Shown: one piece after another, positions 60,714-64,000 of the stretch | How positions within the stretch are numbered: the stretch's first letter is position 1 | Layout: the number at the start of each line of letters is the position of its first letter | Origin: Streptomyces verrucosisporus | GTDB lineage: Bacteria > Actinomycetota > Actinomycetes > Streptomycetales > Streptomycetaceae | Length of the DNA: 64,000 nt | Direction of reading: 5' to 3' | Assembly: GCF_017114865.1 (NCBI RefSeq) | Contig: NZ_JADEYH010000001.1 | Span: 372,001 to 436,000, forward strand | Notes under the pieces: model-generated | The model's input: only the letters and a program-made list of their open reading frames with translations | What the model was told of the DNA's origin: nothing | Databases searched by the model: none | Program-made: the position numbers and the translations under genes

Positions 60714-61474
60714 GCGTCACCACGGATCTGAAGAAGGAGCCGCAGGGCGGCGAGCCGGCCGCCCCGGTGGTGCTGGAGCTGCGCGATCTGCGGGTGTTCT
60801 ACGGTGCCATCGAGGCGCTCAAGGGCGTCAATCTGACGGTCCGCAGTGGAGAGGTGGTCGCGCTGCTTGGCGCCAACGGCGCGGGCAAGACCACCACGCT
60901 GCGGACGGCGTCGGGGATGATCGCGCCGCGCGAGGGGCAGGTGCTGCTGCACGGGGAGCGGATCGACGGCATCAAGCCGCACGATCTGGTCCGGTTCGGC
61001 ATCGGCCACGTTCCCGAGGGACGCGGGGTCTTCCCGCGGATGACGGTCCGGGAGAACCTCCAGATGGGGGCGTACCGGTTCAAGTCGGTGGACAAGGCCG
61101 ACATGGACCGGGTGTTCACGCTGTTCCCGCGGCTGGGGGAGCGCAAGAACCAGCTGGGCGGGACGCTGTCGGGCGGTGAGCAGCAGATGCTGGCGATCGG
61201 CCGCGCCCTGATGGGCAAGCCGGAGGTGCTGCTGCTGGACGAGCCGTCGATGGGCCTGGCGCCGCTGATCGTTCAGCAGATCTTCGAGATCGTCAAGGAG
61301 ATCAACGAGCAGGGCACCACGGTGCTGCTGGTGGAGCAGAACGCCGCGCAGGCGCTCCGGATGGCCGACCGCGGCTATGTGCTGGAGACCGGTGCGGTGG
61401 CGATGGAGGGCGAGGCGTCCGAGCTGCTGTCCGACCCGCGGGTGCGGGCGGCCTATCTGGGCGAGGGCGCCTGA
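60710..61474 (+). CDS. livF: Branched-chain amino-acid ABC transporter ATPase LivF
   Basis: 254 aa. Walker A GANGAGKTTTLR, LivF-specific GIGHVPEGRGVFPRMTVRENL, signature LSGGEQQMLAIGRAL, Walker B VLLLDEPSMGLAP and VEQNAAQALRMADRGYVLETG. Pairs with LivG as a heterodimer. Last gene of the operon, closed by a terminator with a T run. Confidence 0.95.
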   Translation: MSVTTDLKKEPQGGEPAAPVVLELRDLRVFYGAIEALKGVNLTVRSGEVVALLGANGAGKTTTLRTASGMIAPREGQVLLHGERIDGIKPHDLVRFGIGHVPEGRGVFPRMTVRENLQMGAYRFKSVDKADMDRVFTLFPRLGERKNQLGGTLSGGEQQMLAIGRALMGKPEVLLLDEPSMGLAPLIVQQIFEIVKEINEQGTTVLLVEQNAAQALRMADRGYVLETGAVAMEGEASELLSDPRVRAAYLGEGA

Positions 61475-61498
61475 CGGCCCCCTGGGAGCCGGGTACGG

Positions 61499-61540
61499 CG
61501 GCGGTGTCGCGGCGGCCGGGAGGCCGCCGCGACACCGCCG
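61499..61540 (+). terminator. Strong terminator after livF
   Basis: A 19-bp perfect stem (61499-61517 with 61522-61540), 4-nt loop, followed by TTTT (61541-61544): the most classical intrinsic terminator in the window. Confidence 0.9.
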
Positions 61541-61922
61541 TTTTCCGTCTTCGGCCCAAGGGCGGCCGGAGACGGTGCGCCGGTCGGGGCGGGGGCGGTG
61601 CAGGGGGCGAGGAAGGCGCGGGCGCCGGGTGCGTCGAGACGGTGGGCGACGTTCGTGGCGCAGCAGGCGCCGCCGTTGCCCCGCGGGGCGGTCACGGCCG
61701 CGCGCACCCACGCCCTGTCGAGGGCGTTGAGGGAGGTGGGGGCCCTCGCTCGTACGCCGCCGCCGTGGTGGTGGCGCGCTTCGGGGATGTCAGGCGTGTG
61801 GCCCGCACGATCGGTGCCCTTTCGGTCCGGGCCGCCCCGGTGGGCGGCCCGGACCGGTATCGAAGCGCACCGGCCGGGCTTTGCGGTAAACCCCGTGACC
61901 TGTGGTTCTTCGGTGAGGGGCG
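61541..61922. other. Gene-free stretch between convergent livF and the thioesterase gene
   Basis: No supported gene. A 15-bp perfect hairpin (61823-61837 with 61842-61856, 4-nt loop) about 66 bp after the leftward thioesterase stop is its likely terminator. The open frames across 61504-62022 show no family-like sequence and lack ribosome sites. Confidence 0.6.
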
Positions 61923-62396
61923 TCAGTTGCCGTACGCGCCGGCGGGCGCGTCGCGCAGCAGGCAGGTGAGCCGGGCGCTGCACACGCGGCGGTCCCGCTC
62001 GTCGGTGACGGCGATCTCGTAGGTGGTGGTGGACCGGCCGCGGTGCACGGGGGTGGCGGTGCCGGTGACGGTACCGGAGGTCAGCCCGCGGTGGTGGGTG
62101 CAGTTGAGGTCCACGCCGACGGCGATCCTGGTGGGGCCGCCGTGGAGCATGGCGCCGACGGAGCCGAGGGTCTCGGCCAGGACGGCGGAGGCGCCGCCGT
62201 GCAGCAGCCCGTAGGGCTGGGTGTTGCCCTCGACGGGGAGGGTGCCGACGACCTTCTCGGGGGCGGCGTGGGTGATGACCAGCCCCATGCGCTCGCCGAG
62301 GCGGCCGGCGGAGAAGAAGGCGGGCAGGTCGATGCCGAGCCCGGCCCACTGGTCGATGATCTCCTGGGGGAAGACGGTGCTGGTCGGCTCGCCCAT
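61923..62396 (-). CDS. PaaI-like hotdog-fold thioesterase
   Basis: 157 aa from ATG 62396; a start at 62471 would add 25 basic, unlikely residues. The hotdog core reads GTLPVEGNTQPYGLLHGGASAVLAETLGSVGA, with the HGG motif and the catalytic Glu on the central helix, then AVGVDLNCTHHRG and RLTCLLRD. PaaI-type enzymes hydrolyse acyl- or aryl-CoA esters. It stands alone between livF and the molybdopterin enzyme gene; substrate not determined. Confidence 0.9.
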   Translation of the reverse strand: MGEPTSTVFPQEIIDQWAGLGIDLPAFFSAGRLGERMGLVITHAAPEKVVGTLPVEGNTQPYGLLHGGASAVLAETLGSVGAMLHGGPTRIAVGVDLNCTHHRGLTSGTVTGTATPVHRGRSTTTYEIAVTDERDRRVCSARLTCLLRDAPAGAYGN

Positions 62397-62475
62397 GGGC
62401 GCGTGGCTCCGATCGTCGTGCCGGGGCCGGCGGGGCACGGCCGTGCGGCGGGTGATGGGTGTGCTCTGCACCGTC

Positions 62476-64000
62476 TTACTTATCAGAGGGGCCTGCGGGC
62501 CCGGTGGCGGGGGTGAGGCGGATCACCACGGACTTGCTGGCGGGGGTGTTGCTGGTCTCGGCGGTGGCGTCGAGGGGGACCAGGACGTTGGTCTCGGGGA
62601 AGTAGGCGGCCGCGCAGCCGCGGGCGGTGGGGTAGTGGACGACGCGGAAGCCGGGCGCGGTGCGCTCGCGTCCGTCGTCCCACTCGCTGGTGAGGTCGGC
62701 GTAGGAGCCGTCCGCCAGGCCGAGCGCGGCGGCGTCGCCGGGGTGGACGAGGACCACGCGGCGGCCTCCCTTGATGCCGCGGTAGCGGTCGTCGAGGCCG
62801 TAGACGGTGGTGTTGTACTGGTCGTGGGAGCGCAGGGTCTGCAGCAGCAGTCGGCCGGGCGGCAGGTGCGGCCAGGTCAGCGGCGCGGCGGTGAAGTTGG
62901 CCTTCCCGGTGGCGGTGGGGAAGCGGCGCTCGTCGCGCGGGGCGTGGGGCAGGGTGAAGCCGCCGGGGCCGGCTATGCGGGCGTTGAAGTCCGCGAAGCC
63001 GGGGACGGTGCGGGCGATGCGGTCGCGGATCGCGGCGTAGTCGGCCTCGAACTCCTCCCAGGGCACGGGGTGGCCGGGGCCCAGGACGCGGCGGGCCAGC
63101 CGGCAGACGACGGCCGGTTCGGACAGCAGGTGCCCGCTCGCGGGGGCGAGGCGCCCGCGGGAGGCGTGGACGACGCCCATGGAGTCCTCGACGGTGACGA
63201 ACTGCTCGCCACGGGCCTGCACGTCGCGCTCGGTGCGGCCGAGGACGGGCAGGATCAGGGCGCGGGCGCCGGTGACGCAGTGGGAGCGGTTGAGCTTGGT
63301 GGACACGTGCACGGTCAGCCGGGCCCGCCGCATCGCGGCCTCGGTCACCTCGGTGTCGGGGGAGGCGGCGACGAAGTTGCCGCCGAGGGCGAAGAACACC
63401 TTCGCCCGCCCGTCGCGCAGGGCGCGGATGGAGTTCACCACGTCCAGACCGTGCTCGCGCGGCATGGGGACGCCGAACTCCGCTTCCAGCGCGTCCAGCA
63501 GGGCGCCGGAGGGCTTCTCGACGATGCCCATGGTGCGGTCGCCCTGGACGTTGCTGTGGCCGCGCACCGGGCAGACCCCGGCCCCGGGGCGGCCGACGGC
63601 GCCGCGCAGCAGCAGGAGGTTGACGATCTCGCGGATGGTGGGCACGGCGTGCCGGTGCTGGGTCAGGCCCATGGCCCAGCACACCACGGTGCGCTTCGAG
63701 GCCAGTACCAGCTCGGCGGCGCGGTCGATGTCGGCCGGGTCGAGCCCGGTGGCGCGCAGCACGTCGGCGGGGTCGGTGGCGCGGGCCGCGGCGGCGAACT
63801 CCTGGTAACCGTGGGTGTGTTCACGGACGAAGGCCTGGTCCACCCCGCCGTCGGCCTCCAGCACCCGGCGGCACAGCTCGCGGAAGAGCGCCTGGTCGCC
63901 GCCGATGCGGATCTGCAGGAACAGGTCGGTCAGCGGTGTGCCGGAGCCGGCCAGGCCTCGCAGGGTCTGCGGGTTGTCGAACCGCTCCAGACCGGCCTCG
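62476..64000 (-). CDS. Molybdopterin-dependent oxidoreductase, FdhF/YdeP-like (N-terminus outside window)
   Basis: 508 codons are visible, open to the window end; the start lies beyond 64000. Recognisable segments: TVVCWAMGLTQHRHAVPTIREIVNLLLLRGAVGRPGAGVCPVRGHSNVQGDRTMG, given here by its parts GLTQHRHAVPTI, GRPGAGVCPVRGHSNVQGD; then FFALGGNFVAASPD, HVSTKLNRSHCVTG, ALILPVLGRTE and the C-terminal cofactor domain LQTLRSHDQYNTTVYGLDDRYRG. This matches the formate-dehydrogenase-like alpha-subunit family (TIGR01701/YdeP), which binds a bis-MGD molybdenum cofactor; physiological substrate is generally unknown. The [Fe-S] and active-site region is not in the window. Confidence 0.88.
   Translation of the reverse strand, partial: EAGLERFDNPQTLRGLAGSGTPLTDLFLQIRIGGDQALFRELCRRVLEADGGVDQAFVREHTHGYQEFAAAARATDPADVLRATGLDPADIDRAAELVLASKRTVVCWAMGLTQHRHAVPTIREIVNLLLLRGAVGRPGAGVCPVRGHSNVQGDRTMGIVEKPSGALLDALEAEFGVPMPREHGLDVVNSIRALRDGRAKVFFALGGNFVAASPDTEVTEAAMRRARLTVHVSTKLNRSHCVTGARALILPVLGRTERDVQARGEQFVTVEDSMGVVHASRGRLAPASGHLLSEPAVVCRLARRVLGPGHPVPWEEFEADYAAIRDRIARTVPGFADFNARIAGPGGFTLPHAPRDERRFPTATGKANFTAAPLTWPHLPPGRLLLQTLRSHDQYNTTVYGLDDRYRGIKGGRRVVLVHPGDAAALGLADGSYADLTSEWDDGRERTAPGFRVVHYPTARGCAAAYFPETNVLVPLDATAETSNTPASKSVVIRLTPATGPAGPSDK

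Noticed and set aside
61504-62022. Plus-strand open frames after livF
   Set aside because: No ribosome site, Arg/Ala/Pro-rich random composition, and they run over the livF terminator and the antisense of the thioesterase gene.

Overview
The window is chromosomal DNA from a high-GC actinomycete, almost certainly a Streptomyces or close relative. The signs are strong G/C third-position bias, many GTG starts, GTGA/ATGA start-stop overlaps, PriA in place of separate HisA and TrpF, a TrpM-like small gene between trpC and trpB, and the gene order dnaE - his - trp - lgt - gltBD - pyk - liv typical of the Streptomyces core. No insertion sequence, prophage, CRISPR array or rRNA gene was seen. Nearly everything is vertically inherited core metabolism. 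The one accessory-looking patch is about 48.75-52.1 kb.

Layout: (1) 0-15.8 kb holds a truncated dienelactone hydrolase, a Tat-exported PhoD phosphatase, a membrane-anchored DsbA-like thioredoxin, DNA polymerase III alpha (dnaE), a NYN-domain protein, an ABC-2 exporter pair, a DUF2567-like protein, a YbaK-type deacylase, a LON-domain protein and a large beta-solenoid-like membrane protein. (2) 15.9-30.8 kb is a his-trp supercluster: hisD-hisC-hisB-(54-aa membrane protein)-hisH-priA-ridA-like-hisF, then three genes on the other strand (one frameshifted), then hisI-trpE-TIGR02234-HGxxPAAW-trpC-trpM-trpB-trpA. hisG, hisE, trpD, trpG and a stand-alone trpF are absent from the window, and PriA is expected to do both isomerase steps. 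(3) 30.8-36.9 kb is a carboxylate-uptake locus: two sodium/solute symporters, each with a small membrane partner, flanking a LytS-type kinase and a LytTR response regulator. The region upstream of the second transporter operon carries three direct repeats that match the published LytTR-binding consensus and spacing. (4) 37.2-48.7 kb holds lgt, a VIT1/CCC1-like transporter, gltB-gltD, an AroQ chorismate mutase and pepN.

(5) 48.75-52.1 kb is a leftward three-gene cassette: a WXG100-like small protein with a YxxxD motif, a 772-residue protein with an N-terminal W-K-G motif, and a lipoprotein. It looks like an orphan type VII secretion substrate module. (6) 52.3-64 kb holds pyk, a frameshifted double-LAGLIDADG protein, a class-I tRNA with a Leu-type CAA anticodon, an ANTAR response regulator, a complete branched-chain amino-acid ABC transporter (livKHMGF), a PaaI-like thioesterase and the C-terminal part of a molybdopterin oxidoreductase.

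Most gene ends are marked by long GC-rich hairpins, often shared between convergent genes, and several starts look leaderless (a TAnnnT hexamer 6-8 nt before the start codon with no Shine-Dalgarno). Two genes show single-base deletions in CCGGG-type runs. These may be sequence errors and should be checked before either gene is called dead.
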